Part shown: positions 7,940 through 15,939 of the stretch, in pieces
How the letters are laid out: every line of letters begins with the position of its first letter
How positions within the stretch are numbered: the first letter of the stretch is position 1
Assembly: GCA_937139365.1 (NCBI GenBank)
Contig: CAKZPT010000072.1
Location: 1-47,929 of the forward strand
DNA: 47,929 bases
Origin: an uncultured bacterium
GTDB taxonomy: Bacteria > Verrucomicrobiota > Kiritimatiellia > PWTM01
Direction of reading: 5' to 3'
The notes under the pieces: generated by a model
The model's input: only the letters and a program-made list of their open reading frames with translations
What the model was told of the DNA's origin: nothing
Database searches by the model: none
Made by a program: the position numbers and the translations under genes

Positions 7940-8848
7940 GATCACGCCGGCCGCGTTGGTGTTGTTGTCGCCGATGATCTGGAAAAAGGGCCACTGCGTG
8001 CGGTCCCTGACCGTCCCCTCGCCGATGTTGGTCGTCGCCCAGCCGGGATTGAGCGGATGCGCTTCCCCGCGGTCAACGACGCCCGGCGCCACCCCGATGA
8101 CGATGGTGCCGATCGAGGGGCGGACGAGGGGGTTCCCCTCGCGGACAGTGCCGCTGTCCATGTACAGCTCCACGACGCCGTCGCGCACGATGAAGTTGTT
8201 CACGTTGGTGACGATCCGGCGCAATATCAGATTGCCGTCCTCGGCCTTGACGACGTCGTAGCCGCGGCCGTCCAGTTCCCGGCTGCCGCCGGTGAAGGCC
8301 TGGTTGGTCGCCCCACCATGGAACGTCAAGCTATGGAAGCTGTCGATGTACAGCCCATCAGGATCCGTCACCCGGATGCCCACGTTGATCGTGTCGCTGC
8401 CGGTGCCGATGTTGAAGTTGTTCGTCGTCTGGCGAATGTGGTTGTCGCCGGAACCGTGCGAGAGGAGAGCCATCCGTCCGTCGCCGGTGTCGAACGTCAG
8501 CCACCGGCTGACCGTGTCGCTCGGTCCGCGGATGTGCGTTGCCGTCCCGCGGTCGGTGTCGCCGAAAAACAGGAAGCCGAGCGCCACGTCCACGTCCTGC
8601 GTGAAGACCGCCGACGAGCCCGTCAGTCCGCCGCCAAGGTTGTTGTTGCCGGTCAGCCACGCCCAGTGGCCGACGCCGTTGGCAATGGCGTTGTTGCTCC
8701 ACATGGAAGCGATGCTCCACACGCCGCCAAAGGTGGTGGCCCAGTAGCCGGTGACCTGCGCGCCGGCGGTCGCGGCGCACAACCCGAGCAGGATCGCGGA
8801 AACGCGAAGCGGCCCTTCGCTTCACCTGAAGCCGATCGTTGTTCTCAT
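7940..8848 (-). CDS. N-terminal segment of the giant repeat protein, with in-frame TGA
   Basis: About 300 codons. ATG 8848 is followed by MRTTIGFR, a TGA at 8822-8824, then SEGPLRV and the hydrophobic core of a signal peptide (SAILLGLCAATAGAQ), all in one frame. Without the TGA this is a normal signal peptide. The mature part begins VTGYWATTFGGVWS, an N-terminal pattern common in large secreted repeat proteins. The segment ends in frame at IGDNNTNAAGVIT before the first frameshift. No ATG or GTG gives a good alternative start between the TGA and the hydrophobic core; only CTG or TTG codons occur. Confidence 0.55.
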
Positions 8849-9186
8849 CGCATCGTCTCCATAGTGCTGTCACCACTGTAGACGTATTATGGACGGCACA
8901 AAAGATTGGTCAATAGGCTTTCCGAAAAATTCAGAGAGATTTTTTACACACTCGCTTGATGACAAATCGATTACGTATCGCATGCACCGTCGGATCGATG
9001 TTCCGTCTGGGAAAAACGGCTGGAACGAGCTCGAGCCCGACTGGTCTTTCGGTGCCTCGTGCAGGAGGTGACCTTACAGCGAACAGCCAGCGGCATCAAC
9101 GGCGGCTTACAACGGGCGCGCGGTTGCCCCAGCGCCGCAGCGCGGGTATTAATGGAGCCGCGCGGCGCATCCGCGCGATAACCACC
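8849..9186. other. Divergent intergenic region, AT-rich on the left
   Basis: 338 nt between two divergent starts. The left 100 nt are AT-rich and hold the minus-strand promoter. The right part is GC-rich and should contain the cysS promoter, but no convincing plus-strand -35/-10 pair was found. Short open frames here (for example 8889-9071) lack start signals and protein-like composition. No T-box-like structure was recognised. Confidence 0.5.
8886..8913 (-). promoter_or_regulatory. Sigma70-like promoter of the giant secreted gene
   Basis: On the minus strand, TTGACC (8908-8913) is followed after 16 nt by CATAAT (8886-8891); each box matches five of six consensus bases. The predicted start is about 30 nt before ATG 8848. 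The stretch just upstream (8915-8950) is AT-rich, unlike the surrounding genome, and could act as an UP element. The promoter still looks intact although the gene is broken. Confidence 0.6.
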
Positions 9187-10590
9187 ATGGCAACAACGCC
9201 CAGGTTCTTCAACACGCTGACCCGCGCGACGGAGCCGTTCGAGCCCTCCGACGGCCGCACCGTGCGGATGTACACCTGCGGCCCGACGGTGCACGACTTC
9301 GCCCACATCGGGAACTTCCGCGCCTACGTGTTCGAGGACCTGCTGCGCCGGTTCCTCCGGTTTCACGGGTGGGCGGTGCGGCAGGTGATGAACCTGACGG
9401 ACGTGGACGACAAGACGATCCGCAAGTCGCGCGCGGCGGGCGTGCCACTGCGGGAATACACGCGGCGTTTCGCAGACGCGTTCTTTGCCGACCTCGACGC
9501 GCTGCGGATCGAACGGGCCGAGCACTATCCGGCGGCGACGGAGCACGTGCCGGAGATGATCGCGCTGATCGCGCGGCTGATGGAGAAGGGGTTCGCCTAT
9601 CGCTCGGACGATGGCTCCGTCTACTTCCGGATCGAACGGTTTCCGGCCTACGGACGGCTGTCGCGGCTGGACCTGGCGGGGCTGAAGCCCGGAGCCCGGG
9701 TCGCGCAGGACGAGTACGAGAAAGAACACGTGGGCGACTTCGCCCTGTGGAAGGCGTGGGATGAGGCGGACGGGGAGGTCGCGTGGGACTCGCCCTGGGG
9801 GCGAGGCCGGCCGGGGTGGCACATCGAGTGCTCGGCGATGAGCATGCGCTACCTGGGCGAGAGCTTCGACATCCACACCGGCGGCCAGGACAACATCTTC
9901 CCGCACCACGAGGACGAGATCGCCCAGAGCGAGGCGGCGACGGGCCGCCCGCTCGCGCGCTTCTGGCTGCACTGCGCGCACCTGGTGGTGGAGGGGCAGA
10001 AGATGTCGAAGACGCTGGGCAATTTTTACACGCTGCGCGACGTGCTGGAGCGGGGCTGGACGGGGAGGGAGACGCGGTACGTGCTGCTGGCAACGCACTA
10101 CCGGCAGAACCTGAACTTCACATTCGAGTCATTGGGAGCGGCGAGGTCGGCGCTGGAGCGGCTGGACGGGTTCCGGGAGCGGCTGGAGGAGGTGGCCGGC
10201 GGAGCGGCGGCGGGGGCGCCGCCGGCGTGGGCGGCGGAAGCGCAGAAGGCGTTCCACGACGCGCTGGCGGACGACCTGAACATCTCTGGGGCGCTGGCCG
10301 CGTTGTTCGATCTGGTGCGGGACGGCCACCGGGCGATGGATGCCGGCCGGCTGGCGCCGCCGGAGGCGGGCGCAGTGCTGGCCATGCTGCGGGAGTGGGA
10401 CCGGGTGTTGGCCGTGCTGACGCCGGAGACGGACGGACCGCCGACGGAGGTCGTGGACATGGCGCGGCTGCGGGAGGAGGCGCGGCGCGCACGCAACTGG
10501 GGCGAGGCGGACCGGCTGCGCGCCGGGATCGCGGCGCTCGGCTGGGAGGTGCAGGACACGCCAGGCGGGCCGAAGCTGCGGAGGAAATGA
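9187..10590 (+). CDS. cysS: Cysteine--tRNA ligase
   Basis: Charges tRNA-Cys with cysteine in the cytoplasm (class I synthetase). 467 aa, the normal length. The catalytic core shows TCGPTVHDFAHIGN (residues 30-43), where HIGN is the HIGH signature. Likely zinc ligands are Cys31, Cys215 (WHIECSAMS) and His240 (FPHHEDE), and KMSKT is at 272-276. The C-terminal half carries the helical anticodon-binding region. ATG 9187 was chosen because MATTPRFFNTLTR directly precedes the family's conserved start; the frame is open further upstream but without synthetase-like sequence. The ribosome binding site is weak. It is the first gene of a plus-strand operon with tmk (7-nt gap) and holB. Confidence 0.97.
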   Translation: MATTPRFFNTLTRATEPFEPSDGRTVRMYTCGPTVHDFAHIGNFRAYVFEDLLRRFLRFHGWAVRQVMNLTDVDDKTIRKSRAAGVPLREYTRRFADAFFADLDALRIERAEHYPAATEHVPEMIALIARLMEKGFAYRSDDGSVYFRIERFPAYGRLSRLDLAGLKPGARVAQDEYEKEHVGDFALWKAWDEADGEVAWDSPWGRGRPGWHIECSAMSMRYLGESFDIHTGGQDNIFPHHEDEIAQSEAATGRPLARFWLHCAHLVVEGQKMSKTLGNFYTLRDVLERGWTGRETRYVLLATHYRQNLNFTFESLGAARSALERLDGFRERLEEVAGGAAAGAPPAWAAEAQKAFHDALADDLNISGALAALFDLVRDGHRAMDAGRLAPPEAGAVLAMLREWDRVLAVLTPETDGPPTEVVDMARLREEARRARNWGEADRLRAGIAALGWEVQDTPGGPKLRRK

Positions 10591-10597
10591 GGGCGCC

Positions 10598-11239
10598 ATG
10601 CGCGGCCGGCTCATCAGCTTCGAGGGCCCCGATGGGGGGGGCAAGACGACGCAGGCGCGCCGGCTCGTCGCGCGGTTGGAACGGCGGGGGCTCGGGGTCG
10701 TGTACACCCGGGAGCCCGGCGGGACGGCGGCGGGCGAGGCGATCCGGCGAATTTTGCAGCACGAGGAATTCCCCGAGCCGCTGTGCGCGGAAGCGGAGGT
10801 GTTGCTGTTCGCCGCCAGCCGGGCGCAGCTAGTTCGCCGCGTGATCCGCCCCGCGCTCGAGGGGGGGCTGTGGGTCGTCGCCGACCGCTTTCTCGATTCG
10901 ACGACGGTCTACCAGGGCCACGCCCGAGGCCTCGGAGTGGAGGCGGTGGAGGCACTGCACCGAATCGCGGTTGGCGACACGCGGCCGGACCTGACGCTGA
11001 TCCTTGACTCGGGTCCGTTCGAGGCGGCGCTGCGGCTGCGCCGACGGCAGGCCGGAGGCGGGGAGGCGCCCGACCGGCTCGAGCGCGAAGACGCCGCGTT
11101 TCACGAGCGGGTGCGGGAGGGGTACCGGGAGCTGGCGCGGCGGGAGCCGCAGCGCTGCCGGTGGATCGACACCTCGGCGCCGGCGGAGACGGTCGAGGCG
11201 GCGATCTGGGCGGAGGTGGAGCGTGCCGGCTGGCTCTGA
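10598..11239 (+). CDS. tmk: Thymidylate kinase
   Basis: Phosphorylates dTMP to dTDP with ATP, the last dedicated step towards dTTP. 213 aa, the usual length. The P-loop is GPDGGGKTT (residues 10-18), the substrate loop REPGG (38-42), and the DR motif ADRFLDST (95-102). The lid region around RRRQAGGG (about 148-155) is basic. It starts 7 nt after cysS, with GAGGG as a possible ribosome binding site, and its end overlaps the start of holB by 17 nt. The tmk-holB pair is common in bacteria and joins precursor supply with the replicative clamp loader. Confidence 0.97.
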   Translation: MRGRLISFEGPDGGGKTTQARRLVARLERRGLGVVYTREPGGTAAGEAIRRILQHEEFPEPLCAEAEVLLFAASRAQLVRRVIRPALEGGLWVVADRFLDSTTVYQGHARGLGVEAVEALHRIAVGDTRPDLTLILDSGPFEAALRLRRRQAGGGEAPDRLEREDAAFHERVREGYRELARREPQRCRWIDTSAPAETVEAAIWAEVERAGWL

Positions 11240-12242
11240 GGCGGCGGCCGCGCAGGCGGTGGAGCCACTGCGGCGGGCCGCGGCGGCCGGACGGCTGGCG
11301 CACGCGTTGCTCATCGTTGGACCGCCCCGCGGCCAGGGGCTGGCGGCGGCGGAACGCATTCTCCAGATGGTCTTTTGCCAGACACCGGCCGGCGCCTGCG
11401 GCGAGTGCCGCGGATGCCGGCTGGTGCAGCGGCATGTTCATCCGGACGTGCGCTGGCTGGAGCCGACCAGCGTCAGCCGGCAGATCACGATCGGCGACGC
11501 CGCCAATCCGGAGGGCGACCCCGGCATCCGGTTCGGCCTTCTTCAACCGCTGAACAGATCGGCCATCGAGGGCGGATGGAAGGCGGGTGTACTCCTGGCC
11601 GCGGATCGTTTGACGCCGGCGGCCGCCAACGCGTTGTTGAAGACGCTGGAGGAGCCGCCGCCCCAGACGCTGCTGGTATTGGTCACCGATGAACCCCAAC
11701 GGCTGCCGGCGACGATCCGCTCGCGCTGCCAAGAAATCGTCGTGCGCCGCGGCGTGGAGTCGGCCCCCGAACCCTGGCGCTCGCGCTGGCTGGACTTGCT
11801 GGCCGCCGCGGACGACGCCGGCGGGCCGCTGGGCGGGCTGGCCGCCGCCGCGCGTCTGTCCGCCCTGTGGGACGAGATCGAAACGGCGGCCCCGGAGTCG
11901 GAGGAAGGACCGGAACCGGCCGACGCGGACGTAGTCCGGGCGCGTCGCCGGGCGGCCTTTCTTGAGATCCGCCGGCTGCTGATCCAGGAGTGGCTGGGGT
12001 GGGAGCGGGACGTGCTCGCCGTGAGTCTCGGCGCGCCGACGGAGATGCTGCGCAACGCCGACCGTCTCGACGCGTTGCGCCGCGCCGCCGCCGTCCGCCC
12101 CCCCGCCGCCGTGTTCGACCGCATCCGCCGGATCGGGCGGATGGAGCGGAGGCTGGCGCTCAACTTCCCGCACGCCTCAGCCTTGGCGGCGGCGCTTCGC
12201 GGCGGCGCGGACGAAACCGGCCCGCGCACCTCAGGCGATTGA
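11223..12242 (+). CDS. holB: DNA polymerase III delta' subunit (clamp loader)
   Basis: 339 aa. Delta' is a structural AAA+ subunit of the clamp loader that opens and loads the sliding clamp. Seen: a degenerate P-loop GPPRGQGL (residues 33-40) lacking the GKT lysine, as expected for delta', which does not hydrolyse ATP; a zinc module with Cys52, Cys59, Cys62 and Cys65; the conserved LLKTLEEPP (139-147); and the SRC motif (167-169). The start is GTG at 11223, preceded by GGAGG and overlapping tmk, which implies translational coupling. The frame is open upstream, but that part is the antiparallel product of tmk. It converges on rplQ across a 209-nt gap in which I see no clear terminator. Confidence 0.93.
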   Translation: MPAGSEAAAAQAVEPLRRAAAAGRLAHALLIVGPPRGQGLAAAERILQMVFCQTPAGACGECRGCRLVQRHVHPDVRWLEPTSVSRQITIGDAANPEGDPGIRFGLLQPLNRSAIEGGWKAGVLLAADRLTPAAANALLKTLEEPPPQTLLVLVTDEPQRLPATIRSRCQEIVVRRGVESAPEPWRSRWLDLLAAADDAGGPLGGLAAAARLSALWDEIETAAPESEEGPEPADADVVRARRRAAFLEIRRLLIQEWLGWERDVLAVSLGAPTEMLRNADRLDALRRAAAVRPPAAVFDRIRRIGRMERRLALNFPHASALAAALRGGADETGPRTSGD

Positions 12243-12451
12243 CCCGAACTCGAAAGCGCAGGGGTTCAACGCAACGCAGGACTGGCGCAAGCCGAAGGGC
12301 GGGGCATGCAGCGCCTCCCAGGCCGCGGTTCAGACCCAGAACGGCCGCTCCCCTCCCCGCGGCGTCTGACCTCGCATCCTGCCGCCTTCGTGGCCGTTGG
12401 TCGGAGGCCCCATCCCGCCGACGCGCCGCCGGGACCGGAATCGCGCGCGGT

Positions 12452-12868
12452 TCAGCCGGAGGACGAGGAGGGACGCGCTTCCTCGGCGGATGCGGGGGTG
12501 GCCGGAGCGGGCTGCTGGACCCACTCGAGGATCGCCATCGGTGCGCCGTCGGAACCGCGTTTTCCGGGGAGCTTAACGATCCGCGTGTAGCCGCCGGGCC
12601 GCGCCGCCATGGCCGGGGCAATGCGCTGGAAGAGGTCGCGGACCGGCTCCTTCTGCCGCAAAACCGCCAAGGCGTGCCGCCGGGCGGCGAGGGTCCCCTC
12701 CCTGGCCAACGTGACCATGCGCTCGGCCAGCCGCCGGGAGGCGCGCGCCTTCGCCAGCGTCGTGCGAATGCGCCCGTGGCGGATCAAGCTGCACACCTGG
12801 GCGGACAGCATCGCATTGCGGTGCGCCATGGTGCGCCCGAGCTTGACCGTGGTCTTTCGGTGGCGCAT
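12452..12868 (-). CDS. rplQ: 50S ribosomal protein L17
   Basis: L17 of the large subunit, near the peptide exit tunnel; 138 aa. The N-terminus MRHRKTTVKLGRT is diagnostic, and the core runs to about residue 117 (GAPMAILEWV). The last ~20 residues are a Pro/Ala/Ser/Glu low-complexity tail beyond the family core. It starts 4 nt after the rpoA stop and is the final gene of the alpha operon and of the whole minus-strand cluster. No convincing terminator was found in the 209 nt before the convergent holB. Confidence 0.98.
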   Translation of the reverse strand: MRHRKTTVKLGRTMAHRNAMLSAQVCSLIRHGRIRTTLAKARASRRLAERMVTLAREGTLAARRHALAVLRQKEPVRDLFQRIAPAMAARPGGYTRIVKLPGKRGSDGAPMAILEWVQQPAPATPASAEEARPSSSSG

Positions 12869-12872
12869 GGGA

Positions 12873-13931
12873 TCAACCCTCCGACCCGGCCTTTGTGTCC
12901 GGCCCGACCGCCCGGGCCTTCTCGGCGGCGGCGCGCTCCTCCGGCGTCGGCAGCAGATCGGGGTCGAACGACATGCCGAGCGACAGCCCCAGCTCCTGAA
13001 GCTTCTGCTTGATCTCGTTCAGCGACTTCTTGCCGAAGTTGCGGAACTTCAGCAGCTCGGCCTCGCTGCGCTGGACGAGGTCGCCGACGGTCGTGATGTT
13101 CGCGTTGTTGAGGCAGTTGACGGCGCGGACGCTCATCTCGATGTCGTTGACGCTGGTGGCCAGCTTGCGGCGCAGCTCCTCGCGCTGGGCATCCACCTGT
13201 CTCTCCGCCTGCTCGAACTGGATCAAGTCGCGGTCGTAATGGACGAAGACATCCAGGTGGTGCCGGAGGATGGCGGCGCTGGTCGTGAGAGCCTCCTCGG
13301 GCTCAACGCGTCCGTCGGTCCAGATCTCGATCACCAGTCGGTCGTAATCCGTACGCCGGCCGACGCGACAGTTTTCGACGGAGTATTTGACGCGGCGGAC
13401 GGGGGAGAAGAGGCAGTCCATCGGGATCACGCCGATCTCCTGGTCCGGCTTCTTGTTCCACTCGGCCGGCCGGTAGCCGCGACCGATGCAGACCTCCATC
13501 TCCAGCTCCAGCTTGCCGTCGGGGGCGAGGGTGGCGATGTGGTGGTCGCGGTTGAGGATCTCCACCATCGCATCGCCGGCAATGTCGCCAGCGGTGACCT
13601 CGCCGGGCCCCTTCTTCGACAGCCGGAGACGGCGGGGTTCGCGGCTGAACATCTTCAGCCGGACGCCCTTGAGGTTGAGCACGATGTCGGTCACGTCTTC
13701 GACGATGCCGGGCAGGCTGCAGAATTCGTGCATGGCGCCCTCGATGCGGACCGACGAGATCGCGGCCCCCTCAATGGACGACAGCAGCACGCGGCGCAGC
13801 GAATTGCCCAACGTGCGGCCGTACCCGGCCTCGAAGGGTTCGGCGACGTAGCGGGCGTAATGTTGGGACGGGTCCGTCTCGACGGCCGTCACCGCCTTCG
13901 GCATCTCGAATCTCGCCATTCGGATCGGCAT
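12873..13931 (-). CDS. rpoA: DNA-directed RNA polymerase alpha subunit
   Basis: 352 aa from ATG 13931, which has GGGAG 8 nt upstream; an in-frame GTG five codons earlier overlaps that ribosome binding site and is less likely. The N-terminal domain (to about residue 230) dimerises and nucleates core polymerase assembly; it contains GYGRTLGNSLRRVLLSS. The C-terminal domain (from about 245) shows helix-hairpin-helix sequence (LNNANITTVGDLV, FRNFGKKSLNEIKQKL) that contacts UP-element DNA and activators. A short Ala/Lys tail follows. It is downstream of rpsD across a 75-nt gap that holds a GC hairpin, and 4 nt before rplQ, as in the alpha operon. Confidence 0.98.
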   Translation of the reverse strand: MPIRMARFEMPKAVTAVETDPSQHYARYVAEPFEAGYGRTLGNSLRRVLLSSIEGAAISSVRIEGAMHEFCSLPGIVEDVTDIVLNLKGVRLKMFSREPRRLRLSKKGPGEVTAGDIAGDAMVEILNRDHHIATLAPDGKLELEMEVCIGRGYRPAEWNKKPDQEIGVIPMDCLFSPVRRVKYSVENCRVGRRTDYDRLVIEIWTDGRVEPEEALTTSAAILRHHLDVFVHYDRDLIQFEQAERQVDAQREELRRKLATSVNDIEMSVRAVNCLNNANITTVGDLVQRSEAELLKFRNFGKKSLNEIKQKLQELGLSLGMSFDPDLLPTPEERAAAEKARAVGPDTKAGSEG

Positions 13932-13977
13932 GGTCGGATCTCCCACGGCCGGACGTCACCCGGCCCGTATGGTGGGG

Positions 13978-13997
13978 GCCGCCGGCGGGCCGGCGGC
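13978..13997 (-). other. GC hairpin between rpsD and rpoA
   Basis: A perfect 8-bp stem (13978-13985 with 13990-13997) around a 4-nt loop, in the 75-nt rpsD-rpoA gap. No T-tract follows, so it is not an intrinsic terminator. It could be a processing site, an mRNA stabiliser or a partial attenuator. In E. coli S4 regulates the alpha operon at a different position. Confidence 0.45.
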
Positions 13998-14006
13998 CGC
14001 CGCGGA

Positions 14007-14645
14007 TCACTTCGAATACAACTCCACGACCTGCTGCTCGTTGACGACGGGGGCGATTTCCTCCCGGCTCGGCACCGCCAGCACCTCGCCGCGCAGCCCC
14101 TCCCGGTCCAGCTTCAACCACGGGGACACCGGCGCGCCGCGGGACATCTCGTCGGCCCGCTCGAGTTGGAATTTGGCCAGATCTCGGCTGGAGGGTCGGT
14201 CGCGGACCTGGACGACGTCGCCGGGGCGCAGTTGCATGGAAGGGATGTTGACGACACGACCGTTGACCGTGACGTGCCCGTGGGTGACGAACTGGCGGGC
14301 GGCGCGCTGGGAGGTGGCGAAGCCGAGGCGCCGGACGACGGTGTCGAGGCGCAGCTCGAGGCGCTGAAGGAGGGCCACGCCGGTCTCGCCGCGTTTCTTC
14401 CGCGCCTTCTGGAAAAAGACGCGGAACTGCTCCTCCTGCATGCCGTACATCGAGCGCAGCCGCTGCTTTTCCCGGAGCTGCGTGCCGTAGTCCGATAGCT
14501 TGCGGCGCCGGGCGCCGTGCATCCCGGGCGGGTTGGTGCCCTTTTGAACGGGGCACTTGGCCATGAAGCATCGGGCGCCCTTGAGAAAGAGCTGCATGCC
14601 CTCGCGCCGGCACCGCCGGCACACCGGACCCAGGTATCTGCCCAT
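14007..14645 (-). CDS. rpsD: 30S ribosomal protein S4, zinc-binding form
   Basis: A primary binder of the 16S 5' domain, also involved in decoding fidelity and, in enterobacteria, repression of the alpha operon. 212 aa. Cys9, Cys12, Cys26 and Cys31 form the zinc site of the C+ type of S4. The S4 RNA-binding domain spans roughly residues 95-160 (RLDTVVRRLGFATSQRAARQ). It lies 21 nt after rpsK. Zinc-type S4 together with zinc-type S14 and L36 indicates a genome that keeps the zinc forms in its main operons. Confidence 0.98.
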   Translation of the reverse strand: MGRYLGPVCRRCRREGMQLFLKGARCFMAKCPVQKGTNPPGMHGARRRKLSDYGTQLREKQRLRSMYGMQEEQFRVFFQKARKKRGETGVALLQRLELRLDTVVRRLGFATSQRAARQFVTHGHVTVNGRVVNIPSMQLRPGDVVQVRDRPSSRDLAKFQLERADEMSRGAPVSPWLKLDREGLRGEVLAVPSREEIAPVVNEQQVVELYSK

Positions 14646-14666
14646 CGTGCCTTCTCCCTCGGCGCG

Positions 14667-15152
14667 TCAGACGCGGCGCCGCTTCGGCGGGCGGCAGCCG
14701 TTGTGGGGAATCGGGGTGACATCGCGGATCGCGGTCACCATCAAGCCCGCCGCCTGGACGGCCCGGATGGCCGACTCCCGACCGGCGCCGGGGCCCTGCA
14801 CGCAGATTTCGACCTCGCGCATGCCGACGTTGGCCATCGCCGCGCGCGCCGCCTCCTGCGCAACGACGGTGGCGGCGTAGGCGGTGCTCTTGCGGGAGCC
14901 CTTGAAGCCGCAGCGGCCTGCGGAGCTCCACGCGACGACGGCGCCGCGCGGATCGGTGATGGTCACGATCGTGTTGTTGAAGGACGCCCGGATGTACACG
15001 ATGCCCACCGGGACATGGCGGCCGCCCTTGGCACGGCCCTTGCGGACCTTGGGGGCCTCGGCCTCCTCGCCCGCAGCGGGGGCGGCGGTCGTTTCGGCGG
15101 CGTCGGGGGCCGGTCCGGGCGGGGTGTCCTTCCTGGTCTTGTCGTCAACCAT
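14667..15152 (-). CDS. rpsK: 30S ribosomal protein S11 with N-terminal extension
   Basis: S11 sits on the 30S platform near the E site. 161 aa, about 30 longer than the E. coli protein because of an acidic, Pro/Ala-rich leader (residues 1-38). The core starts near [18 protein letters not shown] and contains the usual [13 protein letters not shown] and [17 protein letters not shown] end. The ATG is supported by AGGAGG 11 nt upstream, which fixes the extension as real. It lies between rpsM (40-nt gap) and rpsD. Confidence 0.98.
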   Translation of the reverse strand: MVDDKTRKDTPPGPAPDAAETTAAPAAGEEAEAPKVRKGRAKGGRHVPVGIVYIRASFNNTIVTITDPRGAVVAWSSAGRCGFKGSRKSTAYAATVVAQEAARAAMANVGMREVEICVQGPGAGRESAIRAVQAAGLMVTAIRDVTPIPHNGCRPPKRRRV

Positions 15153-15192
15153 GTCTGCGATGTCCTCCTGTGGCGGAACGCCGGGTGGCCGC

Positions 15193-15591
15193 CTACTTGG
15201 CGGCCTTCAGCGAGGCCCTGGCCTCCTTGCTCCGGACGGCGCCGACCGTTTTGCGCGGCCCCTTCCTGGTGCGGGCGTTGGTCTTCGTGCGTTGCCCGCG
15301 CACCGGCAGACCGCGCCGGTGGCGCTGGCCGCGGTACGAGTTGATCGCAATCAGCCGCCGGATGTTCTGCTGAACGTCGCGACGCAGGTCGCCCTCCAGG
15401 CGGTAGGCCTGGAGCGCCTCGGAAATGCGCGTAATCTCCTGGTCGGTCAGCGCGTCGGCCTTCTTGCCGACGTCCACCCCGGCCTTCGCGCACACCTCGC
15501 AGGCCCGCGTCGGCCCGATCCCGTGGATGTATCTCAACGCGTATTCGATCCGCTTGCGCCCCGGGAGGTCCACCCCGATCACTCGTGGCAT
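15193..15591 (-). CDS. rpsM: 30S ribosomal protein S13
   Basis: 132 aa. S13 is in the 30S head and contacts the P-site tRNA and L5 through intersubunit bridge B1. The N-terminus [18 protein letters not shown], the helix-two-turn-helix region and the basic tail with [19 protein letters not shown] are all present. It follows rpmJ by 16 nt, the canonical infA-rpmJ-rpsM order. Confidence 0.98.
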   Translation of the reverse strand: MPRVIGVDLPGRKRIEYALRYIHGIGPTRACEVCAKAGVDVGKKADALTDQEITRISEALQAYRLEGDLRRDVQQNIRRLIAINSYRGQRHRRGLPVRGQRTKTNARTRKGPRKTVGAVRSKEARASLKAAK

Positions 15592-15607
15592 CGCCGCGCC
15601 TCCTTTC

Positions 15608-15721
15608 TCATCCCTGCCGCTGCTTGTGCCGCGGGTTGATGCAGATCACGCGGACCACGCCGCGCCGGCGGACCACCTTGCACCGCTCGCAAATCTTCCG
15701 CACCGAACTGCGCACCTTCAT
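15608..15721 (-). CDS. rpmJ: 50S ribosomal protein L36, zinc-binding
   Basis: 37 aa, too small for many gene callers. [14 protein letters not shown] starts the family. Zinc ligands are Cys11, Cys14, Cys27 and His32, so this is the C+ form. L36 binds 23S rRNA helices near the L7/L12 stalk base. Its ATG overlaps the infA stop as ATGA, indicating translational coupling. It sits between infA and rpsM as in most bacteria. Confidence 0.96.
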   Translation of the reverse strand: MKVRSSVRKICERCKVVRRRGVVRVICINPRHKQRQG

Positions 15722-15939
15722 GATTGCACCGCCTCGCCGGCCGGCCGGATCCGGCCCTTCGACATGTCGCACGGCGACATCTCGACCCGGATGCGCTCCC
15801 CCGGACACAGGGGCCGCGCATCGGCCGCGCACGCGAAGAAGGCCACGAACTCGTGGCCGTTCCGGAGCCGCGCCCGGAAAGCCCGCGAGCTTATCACATC
15901 CACCACCTCGGCGTCCAGTTCAAACCACGTCGGGTCCAT
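15718..15939 (-). CDS. infA: Translation initiation factor IF-1, divergent
   Basis: 73 aa, an S1-like OB fold that occupies the 30S A site during initiation. The family is clear from LRNGHEFVA (residues 25-33), [11 protein letters not shown] (46-56) and DMSKGRIRP (58-66). In E. coli the loop SGKMRK carries basic residues that insert into 16S helix 44; here the corresponding ACAADAR (36-42) lacks that pattern, and the segment is about two residues shorter. The start ATG lies inside the end of map (20-nt overlap) with GGAG upstream. The stop overlaps rpmJ. Identification rests on position plus motifs. Confidence 0.9.
   Translation of the reverse strand: MDPTWFELDAEVVDVISSRAFRARLRNGHEFVAFFACAADARPLCPGERIRVEMSPCDMSKGRIRPAGEAVQS

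Larger units (their letters stand above)
2130..8848 (-). pseudogene. Giant autotransporter-associated beta-strand repeat / PEP-CTERM protein, disrupted
   Basis: One gene of about 2,240 codons, read as four segments. It begins at ATG 8848 (GGAG 8 nt upstream, promoter at 8886-8913), encodes a signal peptide ending in ATAGAQ, continues through low-complexity beta-helix sequence rich in G, N, T and S, and ends in autotransporter-associated repeats (motifs like GPATLTLLASNSFSG and KPGTSPGALTV) plus a PEPGT tail with an RRRRR end. Four lesions interrupt it: TGA at codon 9 (8822-8824), a one-base loss near 7935-7945, an extra A in an AAA run (7476-7478), and a shift near 5331-5343. Frames alternate A, B, A, B. 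The 43 housekeeping genes in the same window show no frameshift, so assembly error is unlikely but not excluded. The intact product would be a large surface or passenger-type protein; function unknown. Confidence 0.8.

Noticed and set aside
2130-8848. Programmed ribosomal frameshifting or stop-codon recoding in the giant gene
   Set aside because: No slippery heptamers or stimulatory structures at the junctions, three shifts would be needed, and TGA ends other genes in the window.
8889-9071. 60-codon plus-strand open frame before cysS
   Set aside because: It covers the promoter region of the divergent gene, has no ribosome binding site and no recognisable protein features.
9064-9186. AGGAGG followed by GTG upstream of cysS as a leader peptide start
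   Set aside because: There is no spacing between the AGGAGG and the GTG, and the resulting ~38-codon peptide has no Cys codon run or attenuator structure.
12243-12451. Bidirectional terminator between holB and rplQ
   Set aside because: Several short GC inverted repeats, but none with a convincing stem followed by a T-tract on either strand.
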